Under the pieces are notes generated by a model. That model saw only the letters and a list, made by a program, of their open reading frames with translations. It was not told where the DNA came from and did not search any database. Shown here in pieces: positions 32,244 through 41,054 of a stretch of DNA of 44,551 bases (position 1 is its first letter; the number at the start of each line of letters is the position of its first letter). The DNA comes from Candidatus Viridilinea mediisalina (lineage in GTDB: Bacteria; Chloroflexota; Chloroflexia; Chloroflexales; Chloroflexaceae). The stretch lies in NCBI RefSeq assembly GCF_002532535.1, contig NZ_NQWI01000034.1, positions 1 through 44,551 on the forward strand, given 5' to 3'. The translations under genes and the position numbers were made by a program.

Positions 32244-33899
32244 ATGCTCACCCACCTAGCCCACAACCTCTGGCTTGGCGCATGCCTACCTGGTTCCTAC
32301 GCCTTCCGTCGGGCGCTGCGTGATGTGGCGGGGGTGCAGTGGGCGGTGCTGCGCCAGTTGTTGCGCCAGAACGCGACGAGCCGCTATGGGCGGGTATACG
32401 ATTTTGCCAGCATTACCTCGGTGGCTGAGTATCAGCGCCGCGTGCCGCTGGTGGATTATGATCACCTGCGTCCCGCAATTGAGCAGATTGCCGCCGGGGT
32501 GCAGGGGGTGCTAACCAGTGAGCGCGTGCTGCTGCTTGAGCCAACCAGTGGATCGAGTGCTGCAACCAAGCTGATTCCCTATACCGCCGGGTTACAGGCT
32601 TCGTTTCAGCGCGCCCTGAGCCCCTGGTTGGCCGATCTGCTGCTGCACGATCCGCAGGTGCGCCGGGGGCGGGCCTATTGGCAGGTGACGCCGCTGGCCC
32701 AGCAGGAGCAGCGCAGTAGCGGGGGCTTGCCCATTGGCTTCGCTGAGGATAGCGCCTATCTCGGTGGTTTGCAGCAGTCCCTCAGTGGCCTGGTGCTGGC
32801 GACACCGCCCGGCTTGGCGCGGCTTGCGTCACTTGAGACGTTACGTTATGTCACCTTACTAGCCCTATTGCGCTGTGCCGACCTGAGTCTCATCTCGGTC
32901 TGGAACCCGACGTTCTTGAGTCTGCTGTTGGAGCGCCTCGCGCCTTGGGGCGAGCAGTTGGTGCGCGATCTGGCCCAAGGCACCCTCAGCCCGCCAGAGC
33001 CACTGACGCCTGCTCTGGCGGCGCGGCTAGGCCGTTGGTTGCGGCCCGATCCGCAGCGGGCCGCGTTGGTGCAGCAGGCTCTGAAGGCCGCCCCAAGTGC
33101 GCCGGAGTTGCACCGTATGCTCTGGCCGCGTCTGCGCCTCGTGAGTTGTTGGGCCGATGGCTATGCCGCCCGCTCTGCTTACAGCTTGGCCCGAAACTTG
33201 CCCCAAGCGATCCTACAACCCAAGGGCTTGATTGCTACTGAGGGTTTTGTCTCGTTCCCGCTGCTCAAGCAGCCCGGCGCAGCCCTGGCGCTGCGTTCCC
33301 ACTTCTTCGAGTTTTTGCCTAGTTGCGGTGGCGAAGCCCGCCTCGCCCACCAGTTGGCCCTCGGAGCAAGCTATGAGGTTGTCATCTCAACCGCCGGTGG
33401 CCTCTATCGCTACCGGCTCTACGATCAGGTTGAAGTGGTCGGGCACCTTGGCGCATGCCCCTTGCTACGCTTCCAAGGCAAAAATAACCTTGTGGCCGAT
33501 TGGTTTGGCGAGAAGCTCAATGAACAGCATGTACGCTCGGCCCTAGAAGCGCTCTTCAGCCGCTATGCGATCACCCCCAGTTTTGCCATGCTCGCCTGCA
33601 ACACCAGCCTGCATCCACCGGCCTATACGCTCTACCTCGAGGCCGCAATCGCACCCGCATTGCAACCAAGCTTGGCCCACGCCCTAGAGCAGCAACTTCA
33701 GCAGAACATCCACTACCGCTACTGCCGCAACTTGGGCCAACTTGGGCCCCTACGCATCTTCAAGATCCATCACGGTGCCCAAAACGCCTACCTCACCGCC
33801 TGTCAGCGCCACGGCCAGCGCAGTGGTGACATCAAAGCCCTTGCGTTGCACCGTTACGATGGTTGGGAGACGATCTTTGTGCCGGAAGGTAGTGTATAA
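32244..33899 (+). CDS. GH3 auxin-responsive-promoter family acyl-adenylating enzyme
   Basis: A 551-aa member of the GH3 family, which adenylates carboxylates and, in plants, joins them to amino acids. Seen: nucleotide-binding motif EPTSGSSAATKLIPYT (about 98-113), the ATEGFVSFPLL segment (about 332), and YRYRLYDQVEVVGHLGACPLLRFQGK (about 388-413), which is the third family signature. The C-terminal domain keeps YTLYLEAA. Bacterial members are of unknown substrate. Two acetyltransferase-like genes precede it on the same strand, suggesting a small acyl-transfer or conjugation pathway, which is inference. No clear ribosome-binding site: the start follows the CTCCTTC array. Confidence 0.88.
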   Translation: MLTHLAHNLWLGACLPGSYAFRRALRDVAGVQWAVLRQLLRQNATSRYGRVYDFASITSVAEYQRRVPLVDYDHLRPAIEQIAAGVQGVLTSERVLLLEPTSGSSAATKLIPYTAGLQASFQRALSPWLADLLLHDPQVRRGRAYWQVTPLAQQEQRSSGGLPIGFAEDSAYLGGLQQSLSGLVLATPPGLARLASLETLRYVTLLALLRCADLSLISVWNPTFLSLLLERLAPWGEQLVRDLAQGTLSPPEPLTPALAARLGRWLRPDPQRAALVQQALKAAPSAPELHRMLWPRLRLVSCWADGYAARSAYSLARNLPQAILQPKGLIATEGFVSFPLLKQPGAALALRSHFFEFLPSCGGEARLAHQLALGASYEVVISTAGGLYRYRLYDQVEVVGHLGACPLLRFQGKNNLVADWFGEKLNEQHVRSALEALFSRYAITPSFAMLACNTSLHPPAYTLYLEAAIAPALQPSLAHALEQQLQQNIHYRYCRNLGQLGPLRIFKIHHGAQNAYLTACQRHGQRSGDIKALALHRYDGWETIFVPEGSV

Positions 33900-33951
33900 T
33901 ATTCCATAAGCAACTACACCTTGGGTCCTACCACCCCCTTCTTTACCCTAT

Positions 33952-34045
33952 GGGATGGTTTCAGGACATGCTAAAGTTTGGAGGCATTCAGCACATCCTG
34001 ATGCCTTATGCCTGTATCCAATATCCTGTATCCTGTAACCATCCC
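33952..34045 (+). mobile_element. Family C element, copy 3, complete with both ends
   Basis: The ends GGGATGGTT (33952) and AACCATCCC (34045) are inverted repeats. Inside are AGTTTGGAGGCATTCAGCAC, CATCCTGATGCC and ATCCTGT heptamers. It ends 14 bp before the GTPase start. Confidence 0.8.
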
Positions 34046-34059
34046 TAAGAGATACAATC

Positions 34060-34569
34060 TTGAGTGCAGCCGCAAGAAAAATCTGCTTGCTCGGAGACTT
34101 TGCTGTTGGCAAAACTAGCCTGATCCGGCGCTTTGTTGAGGGCCGCTTTGATGAGAGTTACCTAAGCACAATTGGCGTCCAAATCAGTCGGCGTAAGGTT
34201 GCGATTGAAGCACCGCAGGCTGCTGAACTTAACCTCTATGTCTGGGATACCGCTGGCAGTGAACCCTTCACCGCAGTTGTGCGCTCCTACTACCAAGGGG
34301 CGCGCGGAGCCATCCTTGTCTGCGACCTGACCCGCCCCGATACCCTGCACTCCCTCGAGAAGTATGTGCGCGAAGTGAGTGCCGTGAATCGCTCAATGGC
34401 CTTTGTTGTTGTTGGGAATAAGGTAGACCTCGCCGGACAACGTGAGATCAGCGATAGCATGCTGGCTGAAGCCGCCCAGCAGTACCATGCCCCCTGCTTC
34501 CTCAGTAGCGCCCGCACAGGCGAAAATGTCGAACAGGCTTTTCAGGTTCTAGCTACGCAACTGTTGTAA
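34060..34569 (+). CDS. Rab/Ras-like small GTPase
   Basis: A 169-aa GTPase. G1 is GDFAVGKTS (12-20), G2 threonine is in STIGV (36-40), G3 is WDTAGSE (62-68), G4 is GNKVD (119-123), and G5 is SSA (149-151). The spacing is that of eukaryote-type Ras/Rab proteins. At the place of the catalytic glutamine (DTAGQE) there is Ser67, so intrinsic hydrolysis should be slow. No lipidation motif is at the C-terminus. The start is TTG with a weak AAGAGA upstream. Downstream on the same strand are a coiled-coil protein and a membrane-SH3 protein; a Roadblock/LC7 protein, the usual partner of MglA-type GTPases, is 7 kb away. Confidence 0.9.
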   Translation: MSAAARKICLLGDFAVGKTSLIRRFVEGRFDESYLSTIGVQISRRKVAIEAPQAAELNLYVWDTAGSEPFTAVVRSYYQGARGAILVCDLTRPDTLHSLEKYVREVSAVNRSMAFVVVGNKVDLAGQREISDSMLAEAAQQYHAPCFLSSARTGENVEQAFQVLATQLL

Positions 34570-34580
34570 GGGAGGGGGGC

Positions 34581-34601
34581 GGGGAGGGCTTCGCCCTCCC
34601 C
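34581..34601 (+). terminator. Hairpin after the GTPase gene
   Basis: GGGGAGGGC-TTC-GCCCTCCCC, a 9-bp GC stem 11 bases after the stop. There is no T-run, so termination by it alone is uncertain. Confidence 0.5.
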
Positions 34602-34637
34602 GAAAGTCCCTCCCACGATCCTACTGAAAGACGATAA

Positions 34638-34734
34638 GAAGCTGTCTAAAAAGGCTCTGAATTGGCGTTGGAGTGCCGGCTTCAGCCGGCTAAAGCCGGC
34701 ACTCCAACGCGTGCCCACGAGCTTTTCAGACAGC
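34638..34734. mobile_element. Family B MITE, copy 3
   Basis: Left end GAAGCTGTCT, core GTGCCGGCTTCAGCCGGC with its inverse, right end CTTTTCAGACAGC. The last three bases of the right end are lost. A spurious in-frame extension of the next gene arises from it. Confidence 0.8.
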
Positions 34735-34757
34735 AGAAGAAGGGGCAAGGTAATCTT

Positions 34758-35531
34758 ATGAGTAGTGAGCGCTACCAGACTTCCACGCCATTGCCAGCAA
34801 CCGATTACGAACCCGGCCCCGATCCAGGGGGCCGTCGCACCATGATGGGTGAACCCGCTTCGCAAGAAGACCTTGAGCGGGTGCGTGAGATCATTCTGGG
34901 GCCTGATGCGACACGCCAGCGCCTCCGTGGGGCTGAAGTGGATCGCCTGCGCGAAATTCTCTTTGGGCCGCAGATTGAAGCCTATGAGCGCCAGTTGGAC
35001 GATCTGCGCCGCGATCTTGAACGTATGGCCAGCGATCTGAATGAGGCCCATGAGCGCATTGCCGATTCCGAGAAGAGTACCGCCCGGCGCATTGAAATGC
35101 TTGAACTCAATCTGCGCAAGCTCTCTGAAGATCAGCGCCGCGAGACGGAACGCCAGCGCACCCGCGATGCCCAAGTGCAACAATTGGTGGCCCAGACCCG
35201 CCAGCATGAAGAGACGATTGTTGGGGTGGGTGAGGGGCTACTCGATCTGCGTAAGGCCCACGGAGCGAGTGAGTTGGACATCCGCGCTGCCCGTACCGCC
35301 ACGAGCGATATGCAAGACCAGATTGAACAGCGTACCCAGGCGCTGCGCCGCGATCTGCGCCATGCCGAAGACACCCTGCGCGCCGAGTTGCGCCATATGA
35401 TGGATCGGCTTGATCATCAGAAGACTGATCGCAAAGCGCTTGCCAGTATGCTCATCGAAATCGCTACCCGCCTTGAGACAGGCAACTCGATGACTGGGTT
35501 GCTCGAAGGGCTTGCCGGTTCCAAGGAATAG
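34758..35531 (+). CDS. Coiled-coil protein of the GTPase cluster
   Basis: A 257-aa protein starting MSSERYQTSTPLP. After a short Pro/Gly-rich head, residues about 35-245 are almost entirely charged heptad-type coiled coil (AYERQLDDLRRDLERMASDL, then LRRDLRHAEDTLRAELRHMM). There is no membrane segment. The start ATG 34758 follows a poor AAGG; codons upstream come from a family B MITE. The next gene begins 6 bp after its stop, so the two are certainly cotranscribed. The head of the next protein shares the same style of sequence (IEELRRVLLKPEV compared with LERVREIILGPDA). Probably an adaptor or scaffold working with the membrane protein and the GTPase. Confidence 0.75.
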   Translation: MSSERYQTSTPLPATDYEPGPDPGGRRTMMGEPASQEDLERVREIILGPDATRQRLRGAEVDRLREILFGPQIEAYERQLDDLRRDLERMASDLNEAHERIADSEKSTARRIEMLELNLRKLSEDQRRETERQRTRDAQVQQLVAQTRQHEETIVGVGEGLLDLRKAHGASELDIRAARTATSDMQDQIEQRTQALRRDLRHAEDTLRAELRHMMDRLDHQKTDRKALASMLIEIATRLETGNSMTGLLEGLAGSKE

Positions 35532-35537
35532 CACACA

Positions 35538-36905
35538 ATGGCCCATGAGCCAGAAGTTAACGCGCAGATCGAGGAGCTACGTCGCGTTCTGCTCAAGCCT
35601 GAAGTCCTGGCGGATCGCATTAGCCCCCTCATTGCCGATATTCTCTCTGAACAGATTGAAGTCTCGCGTGACGAGATCGCCCGTGCGATTGCGCCCGCAA
35701 TTGGCGAAGCGATCCGCCGCCAAGTCTATGAGGCCCGTGAGGATATTATTGATGCGCTCTATCCTGTTATTGGTGCGATGATTGCCAAGGCGGTGAATGA
35801 GGCACTGCGCGATTTTGCCCAAAAGGTTGATGGCCAGGTGCGCCAGAATATCGAGATCTTCTCCGATCCCAATTTCTGGAAAGCCTTCATCCGTGGGGTT
35901 TCGCCCAATGAGTATCGCTTGCGTAACGCCCTGCCCTTTACCGTCCACGAAGTCTTTCTCATCCAACGCGACACTGGCCTGCTGATCTGCCATACCTCCG
36001 CCGATCCTGAACTGGCCGACCGTGATCTCGTTAGTGGCATGCTCACCGCGATCCGCGCCTTTGCCCGTGAAGCTCTGGGTGAGGCGGAGAGCGGTGAGTT
36101 GGGCGCGATCACCTATGAATCACGCCAAATTCTGATCGAAGCGGCGGGCGCAGCCTATATTGCGGTCGTGATTGACGGGGTTGAACCGCCGAACTACCGC
36201 GAGACGCTGCGCCAGGCGTTGGTGACCATCCACGATAAACGTTACGATGAACTGCGCTCGTTTGATGGCACCAATATTACCCTGGTCGAGAGTGCTGCCA
36301 AAACCCTGCAGAGCCGCCTGCTTGCCCCTCCTGCCAGTCCGCCGCGCATTTCGCCCGCAACTTCGCAACGCATCATTCTTGCCCTTATGACCTTGCTGGT
36401 GCTGCTGCCAATCTTCATCTGTGCGGGCTGGGTCTGGCGCGTCGAAACCAACTTCGCGGCCCTCGCAGCGGTGCCCATCACCACACCCACCGCTACTGAT
36501 GCCCCCACCAGCACGCCAACGCTCACCAATACGCCAACGCTCACCAATACGCCAACGCCTACCAATACGCCAGAGCCCACGATCACCAATACACCCACGG
36601 CCACCAATACACCTACGCCAACCATGACGCCCACGCCCACGCCATCACCCTTCAACGGGGTTATGATCGGCAACGTCTACCTCTTCAACACCCCCGACGA
36701 AGCGAGTACCCGCACCAGCATCGTCGCCCCGCTCGGTGCCCCCGTGGAGGTTCTAGCCCAGATGGGCGACTGGTACCGCGTGCGCGTCTCCCTCAGCAGC
36801 GGGCCAGCCGTCGAACTGATTGGTTGGGTGCCCTCCCGCTGGGTCAGCCTACTGCGCCCAGTCCCCGCCGAGTTGATGACGCCTACGGTTGTGCCCGTTG
36901 AGTAG
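35538..36905 (+). CDS. Membrane protein with C-terminal SH3-like domain, GTPase cluster
   Basis: A 455-aa protein. The N-terminal cytoplasmic region (1-275) is helical, then has a conserved block around VHEVFLIQRDTGLLICHTSA, like the domain found in OmpA-like proteins encoded beside bacterial Rab/MglA GTPases. One membrane segment (about 278-300, LALMTLLVLLPIFICAGWVW) is followed by a Thr/Pro repeat linker (TNTPTPTNTP type, about 315-375) and an SH3-like domain (NVYLFNTPDEAS through LIGWVPSRWVSL). The outside would thus carry an SH3 domain, possibly wall-binding, and the inside a domain that can be addressed by the GTPase. The stop touches a family E arm. Confidence 0.78.
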   Translation: MAHEPEVNAQIEELRRVLLKPEVLADRISPLIADILSEQIEVSRDEIARAIAPAIGEAIRRQVYEAREDIIDALYPVIGAMIAKAVNEALRDFAQKVDGQVRQNIEIFSDPNFWKAFIRGVSPNEYRLRNALPFTVHEVFLIQRDTGLLICHTSADPELADRDLVSGMLTAIRAFAREALGEAESGELGAITYESRQILIEAAGAAYIAVVIDGVEPPNYRETLRQALVTIHDKRYDELRSFDGTNITLVESAAKTLQSRLLAPPASPPRISPATSQRIILALMTLLVLLPIFICAGWVWRVETNFAALAAVPITTPTATDAPTSTPTLTNTPTLTNTPTPTNTPEPTITNTPTATNTPTPTMTPTPTPSPFNGVMIGNVYLFNTPDEASTRTSIVAPLGAPVEVLAQMGDWYRVRVSLSSGPAVELIGWVPSRWVSLLRPVPAELMTPTVVPVE

Positions 36906-37076
36906 TAGAGGTACAGAGTATTTCACCACAGAGGCACCGAGGACACAGAGGTTTTAGGGAAGCAGAAATTGTTAAGCATCCCAGCAGCATCCGCTTCCCT
37001 TAACGCGGCGAGTGCCAAACATGGTGATTGCCTCACTACAACCCTCTCTGTGTTCTCTGTGTCTCTGTGGTAAAAT
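36906..37076. mobile_element. Family E element with both arms
   Basis: The left arm starts TAGAGGTACAGAG directly after the upstream stop and contains ACCACAGAGGCACCGAGG. The right arm (37041-37076) is the inverse, CTCTGTGTCTCTGTGGT. About 80 bp of unrelated sequence lies between them. Confidence 0.75.
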
Positions 37077-37126
37077 TCTCTCTGACTCTCTTCAAAAACT
37101 CTCTTCTTCACAAGGTCTCCCCCCCC

Positions 37127-38788
37127 GTGACTGATCACACCACTTGGTTCACAGCTATCGCACCTCAGATTTTGGCGGCAAATACCAGCGTCTATCTGAG
37201 GGTTGACCAGACGCTATCGGTATGCGACGTGGCGGGCCATGCTGCACTGCTCGACATACCTGAGCCTCCGGTTGGCCAAGCGCTGCTCGATCTGCTGCCC
37301 GAACTCTACGGCAACGAAGCAAGCCTTGAGGCGGTCTTGGCTGGCGCGCAGGAGCGCTTCGTGTTGAGCGACATCAACCGCAGCGGCCCTGCCGGAGTGC
37401 GCTACCTCGATCTTTTGACCCTACCCAAGCATGGGGCCGACGGGACGATTGAAGGGCTCATCCAAATCGTCACCGACGTGACCGAACGGGGGCTGCGTGA
37501 GCAGATGCTCACGCAGCAGCGCAACGAACTGCAACTGCTCAAAGATCAGGTCTTGCGCCAAAATGTAGCCCTGGCCCGCATGAACGCCGACCTACACCGC
37601 GCCACGCGGCTCAAGGACGAGTTCCTTGCAGGCATGAGCCACGAAGTACGCACCCCGCTCACCGCCATCCTGGGCATCGCTGATCTGATGCGTGCCCAAC
37701 TTGTGGGGACTCTCTCGCCTGAACAACTGGACATGGTGCAGCGCATCAACGAGAGTGGCCGCCACCTGCTAGGCTTGATCAACGATTTCCTCGACCTCGC
37801 CAAGATCGAAGCGGGCAACTTTAAGCTTGAGCCAACCTTGATTCCTGTGCGCCTCCTCTGTGATTCAAGTCTACGAATCATCAAAGATTTGGGTTTTAAG
37901 AAGCGCATCACCGTAGAACTTGAGCTTGATCCACAGGCAAACTTTGTGCGTGCCGATATGCAGCGCATGCGCCAAATGCTGATCAACCTGCTCTCCAATG
38001 CGATCAAGTTTACCCCAACGGGTGGCAAGGTGGGCTTAAAGGTTGAGGGTGACCAGGCAACCCAAGCTATCCGCTTTACGGTGTGGGATACTGGGATTGG
38101 AATCAGCCCTGAGAATTTAGATCGGCTCTTTCACCCCTTTGTACAGATCGAAAACGAATTCCAGCAGCAACATAAGGGTAGCGGGCTAGGCCTAGCCCTC
38201 GTCGCCCAACTAACCGAACTGCACGGTGGGGGGCTGAGCGTCAGTAGCAACGTAGGTGAAGGCAGCCAATTTACCATCTCGCTGCCCTGGCTTGGCGACG
38301 AGCAGGAGAAGCAGGCCCACAATGGGCAATTTAGTGAAGCAGGCAACGAGCAAACCATGCTTGCTCTGCCCCCCCGCGAGGAGCATGCCAGGGCGGCGCA
38401 AAGCGCTCCCCTGCTGCTGATCGAAGACCACCAGCCCACCGCGCAGATGCTCAACGATCTCTTCAGCCACTACGCCTACAACGTACTGATCGCTCAATCG
38501 GGCGAAGAGGCGCTCGCATGTATGCGCGAAAGCCTGCCCGGCCTCGTGATCACCGACATTCGGCTCCATGGCATGAGCGGGATTGAATTGATCAAACAGA
38601 TGCGCGCCAGCGTCGCCCTGCAAAACATCCCCATCATCGCCCTCACCACCCTCGCCATGCCCGGCGACCGCGAGCGTTGCCTTGAGGCGGGGGCCGACCG
38701 CTACCAGAGTAAGCCTGTGGCGCTACGCGATCTGCTCTTGTTGGTCGAGGAGTTGCTAACAAGCAGCAATTATACCAAGAACCCTTGA
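37127..38788 (+). CDS. Hybrid sensor histidine kinase (PAS-HisKA-HATPase-REC)
   Basis: A 553-aa protein from GTG 37127 (VTDHTTWF), preceded by AAGG. Codons further upstream derive from a family E arm. A PAS-like sensor (about 10-120), a coiled linker, HisKA with MSHEVRTPL (phosphorylated His172), and an HATPase with LLSNAIKF, DTGIGI and GSGLGLAL are followed by a C-terminal receiver with phospho-Asp in VITDIRLHGMSG (about 478) and Lys in YQSKPVAL. No membrane segment, so the signal is cytoplasmic. There is no separate response regulator beside it. The last residues YTKNP and the stop lie in a family D element. Confidence 0.88.
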   Translation: MTDHTTWFTAIAPQILAANTSVYLRVDQTLSVCDVAGHAALLDIPEPPVGQALLDLLPELYGNEASLEAVLAGAQERFVLSDINRSGPAGVRYLDLLTLPKHGADGTIEGLIQIVTDVTERGLREQMLTQQRNELQLLKDQVLRQNVALARMNADLHRATRLKDEFLAGMSHEVRTPLTAILGIADLMRAQLVGTLSPEQLDMVQRINESGRHLLGLINDFLDLAKIEAGNFKLEPTLIPVRLLCDSSLRIIKDLGFKKRITVELELDPQANFVRADMQRMRQMLINLLSNAIKFTPTGGKVGLKVEGDQATQAIRFTVWDTGIGISPENLDRLFHPFVQIENEFQQQHKGSGLGLALVAQLTELHGGGLSVSSNVGEGSQFTISLPWLGDEQEKQAHNGQFSEAGNEQTMLALPPREEHARAAQSAPLLLIEDHQPTAQMLNDLFSHYAYNVLIAQSGEEALACMRESLPGLVITDIRLHGMSGIELIKQMRASVALQNIPIIALTTLAMPGDRERCLEAGADRYQSKPVALRDLLLLVEELLTSSNYTKNP

Positions 38789-38893
38789 ACAAGCCGCATC
38801 ATCAAGAACGCGAAAGCCGATTGAGACGCCATGTTCGGCAATCTCCAATCTCCAATCTCCAATCTCCAATCTCCAATCTCCAATCTCCAATCT
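38772..38893 (+). mobile_element. Family D element with AATCTCC heptamers at the kinase 3' end
   Basis: It starts ATACCAAGAACCC inside the last codons of the kinase, then CGCATCATCAAGAACGCG, the core GACGCCATGTTCGGCAAT and seven to eight AATCTCC units. It ends just before the ribosome-binding site of the next gene. The right GGTAT end is missing. Confidence 0.85.
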
Positions 38894-38905
38894 AAAGAGG
38901 CTACT

Positions 38906-40378
38906 ATGCAGGCACAGCGTGAATATCGGATCAAGCTGAGACTGCTGGAGGGTGAGCGAATTCTCTATACCATTGGTCACCACGCCGTTTCCGGCGTGGC
39001 GGCACTCATCCTCCCAGTGGGCATCCTGCTCATTGTGCTGGGCCTCTATCTCTACATCGCCCTCGGCGGCGGCTTTGTTATCTCACGCGATCCCTTCTCA
39101 GCGGGCCAACTCGATCTGCTTGACTGGATCGTATTGAGCCAAGCCATCATGCTGGTCGGGGTCTGGCTCTTTTTGGGTTCAGTTGAGCGCCACAGCTATC
39201 GCGCAACCCGCTGGAGCATGATCATCATGGTTGTGTTCCTGATTGGCTTTCTGATCTATCGTGTCGCCGGTTGGCGCCTCTTTGCCCCCGCAGCCATTGG
39301 CATGCAACCCTTTGGCCCCTTTGCGGTACTGCTGCTTGTGCTTGCCACAATCATCGCGGCCCAGGCACTCTACATTCTGGTTGACCTGATTAACGATCAA
39401 CTTATCTTGACCAATATGCGCGTCATCTATTTCAATGGTGCGGTGCTGATTCCCTACCTGATCGAAAAACAGGTACAGCGCGATGTAATGCTTGAGGATA
39501 TTCAGAATGTCGCTTCCCGTACCGAGACCTATTTGCAACATTGGTTACGCTACGGCACGATCAAAATCCAGACCGCCAACCAAGATGCTCCGCTCTTCTT
39601 TCGGGCCGCCAATGATGCCCGTGAGATGCAACGACGCATTATGACTGAACGCCAGGGCCTGCTGCAACAGCAGACCGAACGTGACTTTGACAGCTTGATT
39701 GCGACGCGTGTCTATGAGGATAAGACCCAAGCCACACCTTGGAGCTACCCTTTTCGTATTCTGGTCATTCCCCGCATCTTGCGCTGGATGCTGAATGATA
39801 ATCCACTGGTGGATCACAGCCAACGCAGCTTGACCTGGTATCCTCACTGGATCTTTCTGGTGCGCGACCTCACATGGCCTTTAGGCACTCTCGCTACCGC
39901 CGCAGCGCTTATGGTGCCGATGGCGCTCTTTGGCTGGGCCGATCCCCCCTTGCTGATCGGCATTGGCGTCTTGCTCTCCATCATCTGCTTCTTCTGGATG
40001 TTTTACCAATTGGAAGACTACCGCAACGAGCGTTACATGCTCACGCCCACCGCAGTGATTGACATTGACAAGAAACCCTTTGGCCCCGAAGGACGGCGTA
40101 GCGCCAGTTTAGGTAACATCCAGACAGTCACCCTACGAACAAGCTTCATCAGCAACATCTTTGGCTATGGCGATATTGTCATGACCACCGCTGGCACCGG
40201 GGGCGATTTTACCTTTTGTCGCATCCCGCGCCCACGCGAAGTTGCCACAACCATCAACCAAGCCATCTCCGTCTACCGCAAAGGCGACCGCGACCGCAGC
40301 CTCGATGAAGCGCTACAACTGCTCCGCGAATTCCACGAAGCCCAAGTACGCACTGGCGAATTGCGTCAGCATGGGTAG
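38906..40378 (+). CDS. Membrane protein with bacterial PH domains
   Basis: A 490-aa protein from ATG 38906 with AAAGAGG upstream; codons further upstream are repeat DNA. Four membrane segments lie within 25-185 (AALILPVGILLIVLGLYLY, SQAIMLVGVWLFLG, IIMVVFLIGFLIY, FAVLLLVLATIIAAQALYI). A PH-like domain (about 190-245, LILTNMRVIYFNG) follows, then two more segments (about 335-385) and a second PH-like domain (YMLTPTAVIDIDKKPFG, SLGNIQTVTLRTSFISNIFGYGDI). The layout is like YdbT/bPH_2 proteins, whose role at the membrane is poorly defined. Confidence 0.8.
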   Translation: MQAQREYRIKLRLLEGERILYTIGHHAVSGVAALILPVGILLIVLGLYLYIALGGGFVISRDPFSAGQLDLLDWIVLSQAIMLVGVWLFLGSVERHSYRATRWSMIIMVVFLIGFLIYRVAGWRLFAPAAIGMQPFGPFAVLLLVLATIIAAQALYILVDLINDQLILTNMRVIYFNGAVLIPYLIEKQVQRDVMLEDIQNVASRTETYLQHWLRYGTIKIQTANQDAPLFFRAANDAREMQRRIMTERQGLLQQQTERDFDSLIATRVYEDKTQATPWSYPFRILVIPRILRWMLNDNPLVDHSQRSLTWYPHWIFLVRDLTWPLGTLATAAALMVPMALFGWADPPLLIGIGVLLSIICFFWMFYQLEDYRNERYMLTPTAVIDIDKKPFGPEGRRSASLGNIQTVTLRTSFISNIFGYGDIVMTTAGTGGDFTFCRIPRPREVATTINQAISVYRKGDRDRSLDEALQLLREFHEAQVRTGELRQHG

Positions 40379-40388
40379 GAATAAGACC

Positions 40389-40417
40389 ATTTCAGATTGT
40401 AGATTGTAGATTGTAGA
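40389..40417. repeat. Short GATTGTA array, family D remnant
   Basis: Three to four GATTGTA units preceded by CCATTTCA, as in the copy at 42313. It lies in the gap before the chagasin-papain remnant. Confidence 0.7.
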
Positions 40418-40434
40418 ACTACGAATACATATGG

Positions 40435-41054
40435 ATGTGCTTGTTTGTCACGATTGGCTTATGTATACGTGCTGTCAATGCGACATCCACAGGCGAACTG
40501 ATGCTAACTCAGGTTGATAATGGGCACCATGTGGTACTCAGGGGGCAGCAGACACTGGTGGTGCAGTTGGAGGCTCAACCGGCTACGGGCTTCATCTGGG
40601 AGCTGGTGGCGCTTGATGCGACGCTGGTGCGGACGTTCGGCCCAGCCGAGTTTCACGCAGCCCCTAAGCTTGGTGCGTCATCAATCCAAACGTTGCGTTT
40701 TCAGGCAATTGCAGCGGGCGAGACGATCTTACGCTTGCATTATGGCCGCTCGCCTCAACGGTATGTGTAGGCAACGCCTTCACCCAATACCGTGGCGGCA
40801 TCTTCGCAACTGATGAACGCGCCAGTTGCGGGGAGGGGCGCATCAACCACGGGGTCGTGATTGTTGGCTGGGACGACGCAGCAGGTGTTTGGATTGTACG
40901 CAATTCGTGGGGCACGCAATGGGGCGAAGCAGGCTACATGCGCATCGCCTATGGCACCTCAAATATTGGTTCCATGAGCGCCTATGTCATCTACGAACCA
41001 GCCCCCCAGCCCGAACGCTATCTGAGCTACTTGCCGCTCGTAATGGAACGGTAA
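40435..41054 (+). pseudogene. Decayed chagasin-domain / papain-like (C1A) protease gene
   Basis: The 5' part (40435-40770) encodes a signal-like start and a chagasin (I42) inhibitor domain: QPATGFIWELVAL and [20 protein letters not shown] match the family loops. After the stop TAG (40768), another frame encodes the C-terminal end of a C1A protease: [20 protein letters not shown] with the catalytic His, and [14 protein letters not shown] with the catalytic Asn. It ends in the tail [11 protein letters not shown]. The catalytic Cys half of the protease, about 150-200 residues, is missing, so an internal deletion with frameshift is likely. The intact ancestor would be a secreted protease with its own inhibitor-like domain. 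Only the short C-terminal ORF (40857) could still be translated. Confidence 0.75.

Noticed and set aside
37028-37126. 33-codon extension of the histidine kinase
   Set aside because: Encoded by a family E arm; the GTG at 37127 with AAGG upstream fits better.
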